In this document: positions 35,995 through 43,461 of the stretch, one piece after another
How the letters are laid out: each line of letters begins with the position of its first letter
How positions within the stretch are numbered: the stretch's first letter is position 1
From: SFTJ01 sp045613305
GTDB taxonomy: Bacteria; Bacteroidota; Bacteroidia; Bacteroidales; Muribaculaceae
DNA: 64,000 bases
Direction: 5' to 3'
Assembly (NCBI GenBank): GCA_045613305.1
Contig: JAZLAU010000001.1
Coordinates: 62,001-126,000, forward strand
Notes under the pieces: model-generated
What the model saw: the letters and a program-made list of their open reading frames with translations, nothing else
What the model was told of the DNA's origin: nothing
The model's database searches: none
Translations under genes and position numbers: made by a program

Positions 35995-36022
35995 AAAAAA
36001 TCTATCAAATGAGAGATTTTTT
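35995..36022 (-). promoter_or_regulatory. Hairpin in the leader of the primase pair
   Basis: Nine-base arms AAAAAATCT and AGATTTTTT around a 10-base loop. On the minus strand it is followed by T-rich sequence, about 42 bases before the ATG at 35953, so it resembles a weak attenuator. The stem is AT-rich and could also be a chance dyad. Confidence 0.35.
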
Positions 36023-36030
36023 GCCCGATG

Positions 36031-36052
36031 TTTATATGTTTTAACATATAAA
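36031..36052. promoter_or_regulatory. Perfect palindrome upstream of the primase pair
   Basis: TTTATATGTT and AACATATAAA form a perfect 10-base-arm dyad with a TT centre, in the spacer between the DUF3332 terminator and the primase pair. It could be an operator or part of the promoter region. I did not find a full -33/-7 match on the minus strand here. Confidence 0.35.
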
Positions 36053-36066
36053 AGGCTGAAAATTAA

Positions 36067-36092
36067 AAAGGGTGGCAATGTTGCCACCCTTT
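36067..36092 (-). terminator. Terminator of the DUF3332 gene run
   Basis: AAAGGGTGGCAA pairs perfectly with TTGCCACCCTTT around a 2-base loop. On the minus strand it is followed by a T-rich tail, 27 bases after the DUF3332 stop. Confidence 0.88.
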
Positions 36093-36118
36093 AGATATGT
36101 GTGATTAAGACAATTTGC

Positions 36119-36667
36119 TTAGCGAAGTGCGAAATTATTGCAGTTTGCAATTTGCTGATAAGCGTAAACCCCTGCTTGCGATAATTCAATAGTTTGGAAG
36201 TCACCAGATGGGGTAATCATGTTAACGTGAGTGTCGTCAACAAATGTCATAAACTTGTGGCTTTGTCCGTTAGCGTTAAGCGACCAAGAGTTGTCGGCAG
36301 CGTCGAATGCAAAACGAACTTCCGAGTTGTCGTTAAGGTTCTTGATTGTGTAGCCCTTAGCGTCTTGTTGAACAAGATATTTAGCGTCTTTTCCATCGAT
36401 AACCTTTGTGCTGTTTTCAGCAATTGGGTTTTCGCCTGACCAAAACTCAATAGTGTTGATCACTAAAAGGTCAGCGATACAGGTGATTTCATATACAGGA
36501 AGAACCCAAAATGCTACGAAAACTAATTCGTTTACAAATTTGCTACCAACTTGTTTGTTCCAGTCTAAAACTTTGTTAGTAAGGGCGAAATTGCCAATAC
36601 AAGAGCTTAATGTAATTGAGCTTGCTATAGTCAAAGCAAGGGCAATTGATAAATGAGATTTTTTCAT
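36119..36667 (-). CDS. DUF3332 family lipoprotein-like protein
   Basis: A 182-residue protein with a signal sequence whose cleavage site is lipobox-like (TLSSC, Cys about residue 23). The next region, GNFALTNKVLDWNKQVGSKFVNELVFVAFWVLPVYEITCIADLLVINTIEFW, matches the DUF3332 family, with a hydrophobic hairpin in the middle. The C-terminal half is beta-rich (VRFAFDAADNSWSLNANG). The function is unknown; it is likely attached to the membrane. It is the last gene before the terminator at 36067-36092. Confidence 0.85.
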   Translation of the reverse strand: MKKSHLSIALALTIASSITLSSCIGNFALTNKVLDWNKQVGSKFVNELVFVAFWVLPVYEITCIADLLVINTIEFWSGENPIAENSTKVIDGKDAKYLVQQDAKGYTIKNLNDNSEVRFAFDAADNSWSLNANGQSHKFMTFVDDTHVNMITPSGDFQTIELSQAGVYAYQQIANCNNFALR

Positions 36668-36707
36668 AATATGTATTAATTAAAAAGTTTAGATTGTAAA
36701 TATACAA

Positions 36708-38102
36708 TTATTCTTTGATTTTTGAGCAATAATATGAATAATAATGTGAAACACTTCCAACATAACTAACAGTTTCTCGAGCTCTGAAATATCCGTTGCG
36801 GCAAACTGTGTCGTTGTAGAATTGCGGATTTGACTTGAGCAAAAGAGCCTCTTGCACGTTGTTGTTCCACACTTTAGGGTCTTTGCCGTATTTTTCGGCC
36901 AGCGCAATGGCGTCAAGAACGTGGCCTATACCAGCGTTATAGGCGGCCAAAATGAATTTTTGTCTTTCAGCGGTGTCTTCCACTCTTTTGCGGAGCATTC
37001 TGTCGAGCGCTTTGATGCTTTTTGCAGCAGCGCCAATGTTGAGGTCTGGGTCTTCAATGTTTTCTAAATCTAACCCGTAGGCTTGAGCGGTGCGTGGCAT
37101 GAGTTGCATAATGCCTCTAGCTCCAGCCCATGATTCAACGTCGTTTCGGAATTGTGATTCTACCCATCCGATTGCTGCTAAAAGTCGCCAGTCGATGTTG
37201 TTTTCTTTGCCGTGTTTGCGAAAGAATACGTCATAATTTGAAATTATGCCATGCTGAGCAGAAATGATTGATTTTGTAACTGACAGCAATCCGTCGTTTC
37301 TGTTGGTTTTGCTGAGTTCAAAATATCGTCGTAGCATTAGTTTGTCGGCCGACCCGCTTTCAGTGCTTTGACTCCAAGCGTTAATGCTATCGGCCAAGTT
37401 GGTGTTTCCGTTTTTTACGGCCCATGAAGCGCGTTGCGGAAAACTGATTTGCAGATTGGCGTCGATGTTGCGATAGTAGGTTTGGTTTATCAGGGCGATA
37501 TCGCTATTAACTATAGTAAGCGGAATTTCACCCTTTGATACTTTTTCAATCAATACTTCGGCGGTTATGGTGTCGTCGTCGATTGTGCATATCTTAATTC
37601 CACCGCCTATTTCTTCATCAAGATTGCGGATTCTTTCTTCGTACTTGGAATCATTTTCCACGTATACCTCTCTGCCTATCAATTGAATAACATCAGAAAT
37701 TAAAGTATCACTTTTAGGTTGTATTAATACCTGGTATGTGATGTTTTCGTTGCTGCAGTTTAGTACTCGTTTCTTGTATTCGTTGGTTATAGGCACTTCG
37801 TAGGCTATAATGTCAATGTCGCCGCTGTCGAGCATTTCAATTAGCGCTTGCATGTTGCTGCCGATAATGAATTCGGTGGCTAAGTTGTGGTGCTTAGCGA
37901 AATTGCACGCGCGGTCATACTCATAACCCATTGTGTCGCCACGGAAAAGAAAGAATGAGGTGGGGCTGTAGAGGGTGCCTATTTTGATGGTGTCGGGTAG
38001 TTGATAAATATTGTGGTCCATAGAGTCATCGCCTGATTTTCCATTGCATGATGCAATGAATAAAATGGCTACCGATGCTATGAACCACAATAATTTACGC
38101 AT
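36708..38102 (-). CDS. MltF-like lytic transglycosylase with a solute-binding domain
   Basis: A 464-residue envelope protein with a signal ending at a lipobox-like LFIASC (Cys about residue 19). Residues about 40-265 form a family 3 solute-binding domain (IKIGTLYSPTSFFLFRGDTMGYEYDRACNFAKH). The C-terminal SLT domain has the catalytic glutamate in AAIGWVESQF (about residue 314), then GARGIMQLMPRTAQAYGL and LAAYNAGIGHV. MltF enzymes cut the glycan strand to 1,6-anhydro-MurNAc, and the first domain regulates the second. It is 24 bases after purM. Confidence 0.92.
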   Translation of the reverse strand: MRKLLWFIASVAILFIASCNGKSGDDSMDHNIYQLPDTIKIGTLYSPTSFFLFRGDTMGYEYDRACNFAKHHNLATEFIIGSNMQALIEMLDSGDIDIIAYEVPITNEYKKRVLNCSNENITYQVLIQPKSDTLISDVIQLIGREVYVENDSKYEERIRNLDEEIGGGIKICTIDDDTITAEVLIEKVSKGEIPLTIVNSDIALINQTYYRNIDANLQISFPQRASWAVKNGNTNLADSINAWSQSTESGSADKLMLRRYFELSKTNRNDGLLSVTKSIISAQHGIISNYDVFFRKHGKENNIDWRLLAAIGWVESQFRNDVESWAGARGIMQLMPRTAQAYGLDLENIEDPDLNIGAAAKSIKALDRMLRKRVEDTAERQKFILAAYNAGIGHVLDAIALAEKYGKDPKVWNNNVQEALLLKSNPQFYNDTVCRNGYFRARETVSYVGSVSHYYSYYCSKIKE

Positions 38103-38126
38103 ATGTTTTTAAAGTTATAATTTAAC

Positions 38127-39296
38127 TTATTCGTATTCAAATGTTCCCTTTTCAGAAACGATGGTAAGGTGATTCTTAGGAGCATCGCAAACACGACCTA
38201 TAATTTGTGCGTCGATGTTGAACGACTTTGCGATGTCGATAACGGCTTGCGCCTTTTCTGGCTTCAAATACACTTCCATGCGGTGTCCCATATTGAACAC
38301 TTTGTACATTTCTTTCCAGTCGGTACCTGATTGTTCTTGGATTAACTTAAACAAAGGAGGAACAGGGAATAGGTTGTCTTTTATGACATGCTTATTGGTT
38401 ACGAAGTGCAATATTTTAGTTTGAGCTCCGCCTGAACAGTGTACCATGCCATGGATATCGCTACGCATTGTATCGAGAAGTTTTTTCACAACAGGGGCGT
38501 AGGTTCGGGTTGGCGAAAGCACTAATTTGCCGGCATTAAGTTCAACGCCTTCTACCTCGTCGGTTAGTTTTACACCGCCAGAGTAAACAAGTTCGTTTGG
38601 AACTTGAGGGTCGAAACTTTCAGGATATTTTTCAGCCAAATATTTAGCAAACACGTCATGTCGAGCCGAGGTTAGGCCATTGCTGCCCATGCCGCCGTTA
38701 TATTCTTTTTCGTAAGAAGCCTTACCGCAAGAAGAAATACCAACAATAACGTCGCCGTCGGCAATGTTTGCATTGTTTATGACGTCGCTGCGTTTCATGC
38801 GGCAAGTAACGGTGCTGTCGACGATGATTGTTCTGACAAGGTCGCCAACGTCGGCAGTTTCGCCTCCGGTTGAAACGATGTTTACGCCCAATTCCTTAAG
38901 CTCGTCGATTAATTCTTGCGTGCCGTTGATAATTGCCGCAATCACTTCGCCCGGAATTAGGTTTTTGTTGCGACCAATGGTTGACGATAATAAAATGTTA
39001 TCGGTAGCGCCAACGCAAAGAAGGTCGTCGATGTTCATTATGAGTGAGTCTTGAGCGATGCCTTTCCACACGCTCATGTCACCAGTTTCTTTCCAATATA
39101 TGTATGCAAGAGAAGATTTTGTTCCTGCGCCATCGGCGTGCATAATGTTGCAATATTCAGGGTCGCCTCCGATTACGTCAGGAATAATCTTGCAGAATGC
39201 TTTAGGGAAAAGACCCTTATCGATGTTTTTTATTGCGTTATGCACATCTTCTTTTGATGCCGATACGCCACGCAAATCATATCTTTGGTCGCTCAT
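38127..39296 (-). CDS. purM: Phosphoribosylformylglycinamidine cyclo-ligase (AIR synthase)
   Basis: A 389-residue purine synthesis enzyme that closes the imidazole ring of FGAM with ATP. Motifs include MHADGAGTKSSLAYIYWKET (about residues 54-73), IAQDSLIMNIDDLLCVGATD, STGGETADVGDLV and MVHCSGGAQTKIL. The Bacteroidetes form is longer than the roughly 345-residue enzyme of E. coli, so the length is normal for this group. It sits between cdsA (26 bases upstream) and the MltF-like gene. Confidence 0.9.
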   Translation of the reverse strand: MSDQRYDLRGVSASKEDVHNAIKNIDKGLFPKAFCKIIPDVIGGDPEYCNIMHADGAGTKSSLAYIYWKETGDMSVWKGIAQDSLIMNIDDLLCVGATDNILLSSTIGRNKNLIPGEVIAAIINGTQELIDELKELGVNIVSTGGETADVGDLVRTIIVDSTVTCRMKRSDVINNANIADGDVIVGISSCGKASYEKEYNGGMGSNGLTSARHDVFAKYLAEKYPESFDPQVPNELVYSGGVKLTDEVEGVELNAGKLVLSPTRTYAPVVKKLLDTMRSDIHGMVHCSGGAQTKILHFVTNKHVIKDNLFPVPPLFKLIQEQSGTDWKEMYKVFNMGHRMEVYLKPEKAQAVIDIAKSFNIDAQIIGRVCDAPKNHLTIVSEKGTFEYE

Positions 39297-39322
39297 GTTT
39301 GTTGATATTTATTTGTTATGAG

Positions 39323-40129
39323 TTATAAAAAATTCAAAATTATTAAGCTGTATACTAAAATAGCAGGAGCAACAATCAAGAGGCTGTCGATGCGGTCAAG
39401 TATGCCGCCGTGTCCTGGCATGATGTTGCCTGAATCTTTAACGTTAAGAGTTCGCTTTATTAGACTTTCAACTAAGTCACCTAATGTGGCAAACACAGAA
39501 ACCACGCCACCTAAAACAGCCCAAATCCATTCGTTGCCGCAGAAGTAACTGATTCCATAACCGGCGGCAATGCATAAGAAGAATCCGCCGAAGAAGCCTT
39601 CCCACGATTTTTTTGGTGAAATGCGTTCGAATAGTCTATGCTTGCCTATTGTGCACCCAACAAAGAATGCTCCTGTGTCGTTAATCCATATAAGGACAAG
39701 CACGAAAAGTGCAAGCATTGGCGTGAAAGAATATAAGATGGCAAGCATTGAAATTGGCATTGCCACATATAGGATATTGAAGAAAGAATTAGCCCATGAT
39801 TTAATTGGCGATTCTTCTTTTAAGTATAAGCCGGCAATAAGGCGGGTTATTAATAAAGTGATAGGTGCAATTGCAGCCACACCAAAACCTGTTTTTAGAC
39901 TTGTTGCTGCAAATGTTGCCAAGAATAGCGACAACCCAGCAGCCATGTCGATGACTTTGACAATGGTAGACTGAGACTTTTCGGCCACAAGTCGGCTAAA
40001 CTCATTCATGCCGATGAGCAATAATATGGCGAAAAATGCCATGAATGTGAATTTGTCGACAAGAATCGATGCAATTATAAGAACTGCATATAAAACACCC
40101 GAAAGTGCGCGAAGTATAAAATTTTTCAC
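39323..40129 (-). CDS. cdsA: Phosphatidate cytidylyltransferase
   Basis: A membrane enzyme that makes CDP-diacylglycerol from phosphatidate and CTP, the branch point of phospholipid synthesis. About eight hydrophobic helices are visible, and the family signature is near the C-terminus (VFATLGDLVESLIKRTLNVKDSGNIMPGHGGILDRIDS). The longest open frame starts with TTG at 40156. I chose the GTG at 40129 because the resulting MKNFILRALSGVLYAVLI matches the usual CdsA start, and a -7 box (40154-40161) covers the TTG. This gives 268 residues. Confidence 0.93.
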   Translation of the reverse strand: MKNFILRALSGVLYAVLIIASILVDKFTFMAFFAILLLIGMNEFSRLVAEKSQSTIVKVIDMAAGLSLFLATFAATSLKTGFGVAAIAPITLLITRLIAGLYLKEESPIKSWANSFFNILYVAMPISMLAILYSFTPMLALFVLVLIWINDTGAFFVGCTIGKHRLFERISPKKSWEGFFGGFFLCIAAGYGISYFCGNEWIWAVLGGVVSVFATLGDLVESLIKRTLNVKDSGNIMPGHGGILDRIDSLLIVAPAILVYSLIILNFL

Positions 40130-40153
40130 ATCTAATGAGTTTTGTTCAGAATA

Positions 40154-40185
40154 CAAAAATAATCAAATTTTCTATATATATCAAC
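40154..40185 (-). promoter_or_regulatory. Candidate promoter of cdsA
   Basis: On the minus strand GTTG (40185-40182), 20 bases, then TATTTTTG (40161-40154), a good Bacteroidetes -33/-7 match. It lies 24 bases before the GTG start at 40129 and overlaps the TTG at 40156, which argues against that TTG as the start. Confidence 0.55.
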
Positions 40186-40242
40186 CTATAGGTGTATTAA
40201 TTAAACGATATGCACGACTAAATTGTTTATTTCACGCAAGTA

Positions 40243-41565
40243 CTATCGTGCATTAAATTTGAAAGATTTAAAGATGTTGCCATCTTTGAGGTTGTGTATA
40301 TTAACGATTAGTTGGTTGTTTTCGACTCTGCCTTCAATAACCGACGGGAAATTGTTTTGGCTTTTAGAGTTCATTTCAGGACCTCCACCCACAATTTGAG
40401 CCCAGCATCTGTTTTTTTGAGGAGCATCAAATTTCACGCGGTGTTGGTGGGCTGTGATGATTAGTTGGCATTTGGCTTTATGCAACAGCGGTCCCCAAAG
40501 GTTTGCACAAGTGCGTTGCCATATGGCATAGTCGTGGGTGTAGTCGGGGTGACGGTCGTCGGGTGTCACATCGCCAGGATTATGCTTTGGATTATCGTCG
40601 AAAAGTGGTATATGGCAAAATGTCACCAAGAAAGGTGCAGAAGCAATGTCTTTTCGTTTTAATACGTCGCGCAGCCAATTAACTTGAGCTTCGCGATATT
40701 CGGTGCTTTTAAACAGTCCGGCGAAAGCAGGATTGGTATCTTGCTTGTCTTCGGCAGTGTCGAGCCCGATAAGAGCCACATCGCCCATGCGAACAGCAAA
40801 GTTTCGGCCCAAATCCCAATCGCGAGGTGAGCGTTCCTCGGGTTGGCGATACATCCACACAAGTTCAAGGTGACGGTTTGCAAAGCCTCTCATGTCGTGG
40901 TTGCCTGAGCAGAACAAATACGGAATTTGAGCCGCGTAATCATTGCGTGTGATTTCGGGTTTTAGAAATATTCTTTTTTGTGCCTCAATAGTTTCTTCGG
41001 TGTTGCATGCGTCACCATTCCAAATTACGCACGACGGGTTGATTTCGGCAATCTTGTCGATGGCTAACCCAAATGGAGTCCACCTTGCATGAGTGTCGTT
41101 GATGACGCAGAAGTGAGCTTTAGCATTTTTGCCCGCAGTTGTGAAAGAGTAAATGGTGTTGCAAATTTCGGTTTCTAACACTTTCATGTCATAACCGCTG
41201 CCATAGTGAATGCGGTCAGCACCAATCTTGTAGTAATATTTAGTGGCAGGCTTGAGGTTATTGATGCGCACTTGAACCACCTCATTGCTAATGTCGGCAA
41301 GTCGCATGCCACCGCAATTCACCTTAATGCCATCACTTAGGTCGGGGTTTTCTCCGTAAATTACGAACCCGTTGGCTAAATCGGTAACGCTAAATGCAAT
41401 GCCAATGCTTGTTTCGGCATAATTTTGTAGTACGGGTGCGCTATCTATAAGTTTTTCGGACTTAAGTTTTTCGGTATTCTCTTTAGTAGAGGCATTGGCA
41501 TAGGGCGCAACACTAAGTGAAGCAGCTGCTAATGCTGAAGTTTTAATGAAGTTTCTGCGATTCAT
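40243..41565 (-). CDS. Exported metallophosphoesterase with an N-terminal Fn3-like domain
   Basis: A 440-residue phosphoesterase. The start MNRRNFIKTSALAAASL looks like a twin-arginine signal (RRNFIK), cleaved near ANAS. A purple-acid-phosphatase-type beta domain (about residues 45-140, with NNLKPATKYYYKIGAD) precedes the calcineurin-like core: VINDTHARW, WNGDACNT, CSGNHDMRG, FCHIPLFDD and ITAHQHRV. All metal-binding motifs are present. The substrate is unknown. It lies upstream of cdsA, separated by the promoter above. Confidence 0.9.
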   Translation of the reverse strand: MNRRNFIKTSALAAASLSVAPYANASTKENTEKLKSEKLIDSAPVLQNYAETSIGIAFSVTDLANGFVIYGENPDLSDGIKVNCGGMRLADISNEVVQVRINNLKPATKYYYKIGADRIHYGSGYDMKVLETEICNTIYSFTTAGKNAKAHFCVINDTHARWTPFGLAIDKIAEINPSCVIWNGDACNTEETIEAQKRIFLKPEITRNDYAAQIPYLFCSGNHDMRGFANRHLELVWMYRQPEERSPRDWDLGRNFAVRMGDVALIGLDTAEDKQDTNPAFAGLFKSTEYREAQVNWLRDVLKRKDIASAPFLVTFCHIPLFDDNPKHNPGDVTPDDRHPDYTHDYAIWQRTCANLWGPLLHKAKCQLIITAHQHRVKFDAPQKNRCWAQIVGGGPEMNSKSQNNFPSVIEGRVENNQLIVNIHNLKDGNIFKSFKFNAR

Positions 41566-41632
41566 AATTCATGTTTTCAATACTAATGCAAAGTAAAAAA
41601 ATATGAATTACAAATGCAAGACGTGATTGGTT

Positions 41633-42934
41633 TTAATCGATGTCGAAATTAGTTGTTTTTGATTCTTTTGGCATTACTTGAGCCGAAAAAATGAGAAGAC
41701 TCGAGTGGGTGTGAGACTTGAATTTTTTAGAGGGTTCCCATTTGTGCTTGGTGTGGTCGGCAACAAGCCCCACACAATAGTTGCCGTTAAGGTTGTTGAT
41801 TTTGTCAACAACTTGCATCAACTTGTTGTGCTTGTCGTGGTTTATTTCTGAGAAAAGGTCTTGCTGCACAGCAGAGGCTTTAGTAATGCCGCTTAAAAGT
41901 ACTCCGGCCTTTTTGAAATTCACGCCTTGCCTATACACATGGTTCATGGCCATAATGGCATATTTCACGATTTTGAGTGTGCTCGAAGTGGGAGTAGGCA
42001 GTCGTAATTCACAAGAATTAGAATAGAACATTTCGGTTTGGCTAAAGCGGTCGTTGGAGACATATACCGCAACCGACGCCGCAACCGACCCTTGTGCCCT
42101 TAATCTCTTTGCACAATTGCTTGCAAATGTAACAATGGCATCGTTAAGTTCTTTCTTTTCGTTGATTGTTTTGCCAAACGAGCGCGATGTTGTGATTGAT
42201 TGGTGTGCTAAAGTTATGGCACTCGGTGTTGTGCAGTCTTGGCCTTTAAGTTCGCATTGGGTACGGTAGCCAGTGATGGTGTATTTTCTTTTTACCAATA
42301 CTGGGTGCATTTGCATGAATTCGTAGGCCGTGCGAATGTTGTGCGAGGCTAATGATTGTGCAGTTTGTCGTCCGATGCCCCACACTTCTTTTATTGGTAG
42401 TTGCATTAATTCGGCTTCAATGAGTGCTTTATCGGTTAATGCACAAACGTTTTCGTTGACGGAACGCTTTTTTTTAGCGATGTGTGATGCAATTTTAGCC
42501 AAAGTGCGAGTTGGGGCAAATCCTATGCTGACACTAATGCCAGTGTATTGGAAGATTTTCCGAGTGAGCATGAGCGCAAATTGAAGGTTACGCTCGTCGT
42601 CGGCATAGGGCATTCTAAAGAAAGCCTCGTCGATGGAATAAATCTCAAGTTTTTCAACGTTTTTCCCCATTAATGACATGATACGGTTGGAAATGTCACC
42701 ATATAACTGATGCCTTCCGGATATCATAATCACTTTAGAGGGGTCGGTGTATTCTTTGATTTTAAAGGCTGGGCATCCCATAGGAATGCCTAAGTCTTTG
42801 GCTTCATAACTGCGTGAAATTACGCACCCGTCGTTGTTTGAAAGTACAACGACCGGTTTACCCCAAAGTGAGGGGTTGAATGCGCGTTCGCACGTTGCGA
42901 AAAAATTGTTGCAGTCAATGAGTCCGTAAATCAT
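41633..42934 (-). CDS. umuC: UmuC, Y-family DNA polymerase V subunit
   Basis: A 433-residue translesion polymerase. Motifs are MIYGLIDCNNFFATCERAF (catalytic Asp about residue 7), VVVLSNNDGCVISRSYEAK, the catalytic YSIDEAFF (about residues 99-106), GIGRQTAQSLASHNI (HhH), and a C-terminal little finger ending with the DUF4113 region (VGLVADHTKHKWEPSKKFKS). It copies damaged DNA after UmuD' joins. umuD is directly upstream, 16 bases away. Confidence 0.94.
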   Translation of the reverse strand: MIYGLIDCNNFFATCERAFNPSLWGKPVVVLSNNDGCVISRSYEAKDLGIPMGCPAFKIKEYTDPSKVIMISGRHQLYGDISNRIMSLMGKNVEKLEIYSIDEAFFRMPYADDERNLQFALMLTRKIFQYTGISVSIGFAPTRTLAKIASHIAKKKRSVNENVCALTDKALIEAELMQLPIKEVWGIGRQTAQSLASHNIRTAYEFMQMHPVLVKRKYTITGYRTQCELKGQDCTTPSAITLAHQSITTSRSFGKTINEKKELNDAIVTFASNCAKRLRAQGSVAASVAVYVSNDRFSQTEMFYSNSCELRLPTPTSSTLKIVKYAIMAMNHVYRQGVNFKKAGVLLSGITKASAVQQDLFSEINHDKHNKLMQVVDKINNLNGNYCVGLVADHTKHKWEPSKKFKSHTHSSLLIFSAQVMPKESKTTNFDID

Positions 42935-42950
42935 TTTGGTGGTGCAATGA

Positions 42951-43385
42951 TTATATCAGCATGTTTTTTATGAGATGGCTCACAACGCCCCATATTTGGA
43001 AGTTGTTTTCTTCGTTGATTTTAATTTCAGGGTATTGTGAATTGGCTGGCACGAGGTAGATAGAGTTGTTGCGTATTGCTATTTTCTTCACAGTGAAATC
43101 ACCGTCTACAAAGCACACTGCAATGCTGCCGTCGCGCGGGGTTAGCGACTTGTCGATAATGAGGATGTCGCCTTCGTTAATTCCACAATCAATCATAGAG
43201 TTACCAGTAACTCTTGCACAAAAGGTTGCTTCGGGGGTGCGTATTAATTCGTTGTAGAGGTCGAACGTGTCGCCAAAAAGGTCTTGGGCAGGACTTGGAA
43301 ATCCTGCTTGAATGTTTGAGCCAAAAGAAGCAATTTTCAGGTCGGCTGAGTTTTCTATGTTTTTGATTTCAATTTCGTTCATCAT
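42951..43385 (-). CDS. umuD: UmuD, self-cleaving S24 peptidase
   Basis: A 144-residue LexA-like peptidase. The cleavage site is well kept: QAGFPSPAQD (about residues 31-40), with Ala-Gly as in the UmuD family. The catalytic serine is in GNSMIDCGI (about residue 61) and the lysine in DGDFTVKKIAI (about residue 98). Self-cleavage upon RecA activation turns UmuD into the UmuD' partner of UmuC. A second ATG follows the first at once. A TAATTTTG on the minus strand (43390-43397) lies very near the ATG, so a short-leader promoter is possible but weak. Confidence 0.93.
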   Translation of the reverse strand: MMNEIEIKNIENSADLKIASFGSNIQAGFPSPAQDLFGDTFDLYNELIRTPEATFCARVTGNSMIDCGINEGDILIIDKSLTPRDGSIAVCFVDGDFTVKKIAIRNNSIYLVPANSQYPEIKINEENNFQIWGVVSHLIKNMLI

Positions 43386-43402
43386 GAAACAAAATTACAA
43401 AA

Positions 43403-43440
43403 AAACTGGGACACTTAATAAAAATAAAGTGTCCCAGTTT
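43403..43440 (-). terminator. Terminator of htpG
   Basis: A perfect 14-base stem, AAACTGGGACACTT with AAGTGTCCCAGTTT, loop of 10. On the minus strand a T run follows. It separates htpG from umuD. Confidence 0.92.
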
Positions 43441-43461
43441 AGGATTACTATAATAGAAAAA

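Noticed and set aside
40130..40156. TTG-initiated extension of cdsA
   Set aside because: The extension (YSEQNSLD) does not fit the usual CdsA start, and the region holds a promoter -7 box; GTG 40129 is preferred.
43386..43461. An SOS operator before umuD
   Set aside because: The only dyad in the spacer is the htpG terminator. I could not identify a LexA-type box distinct from it.
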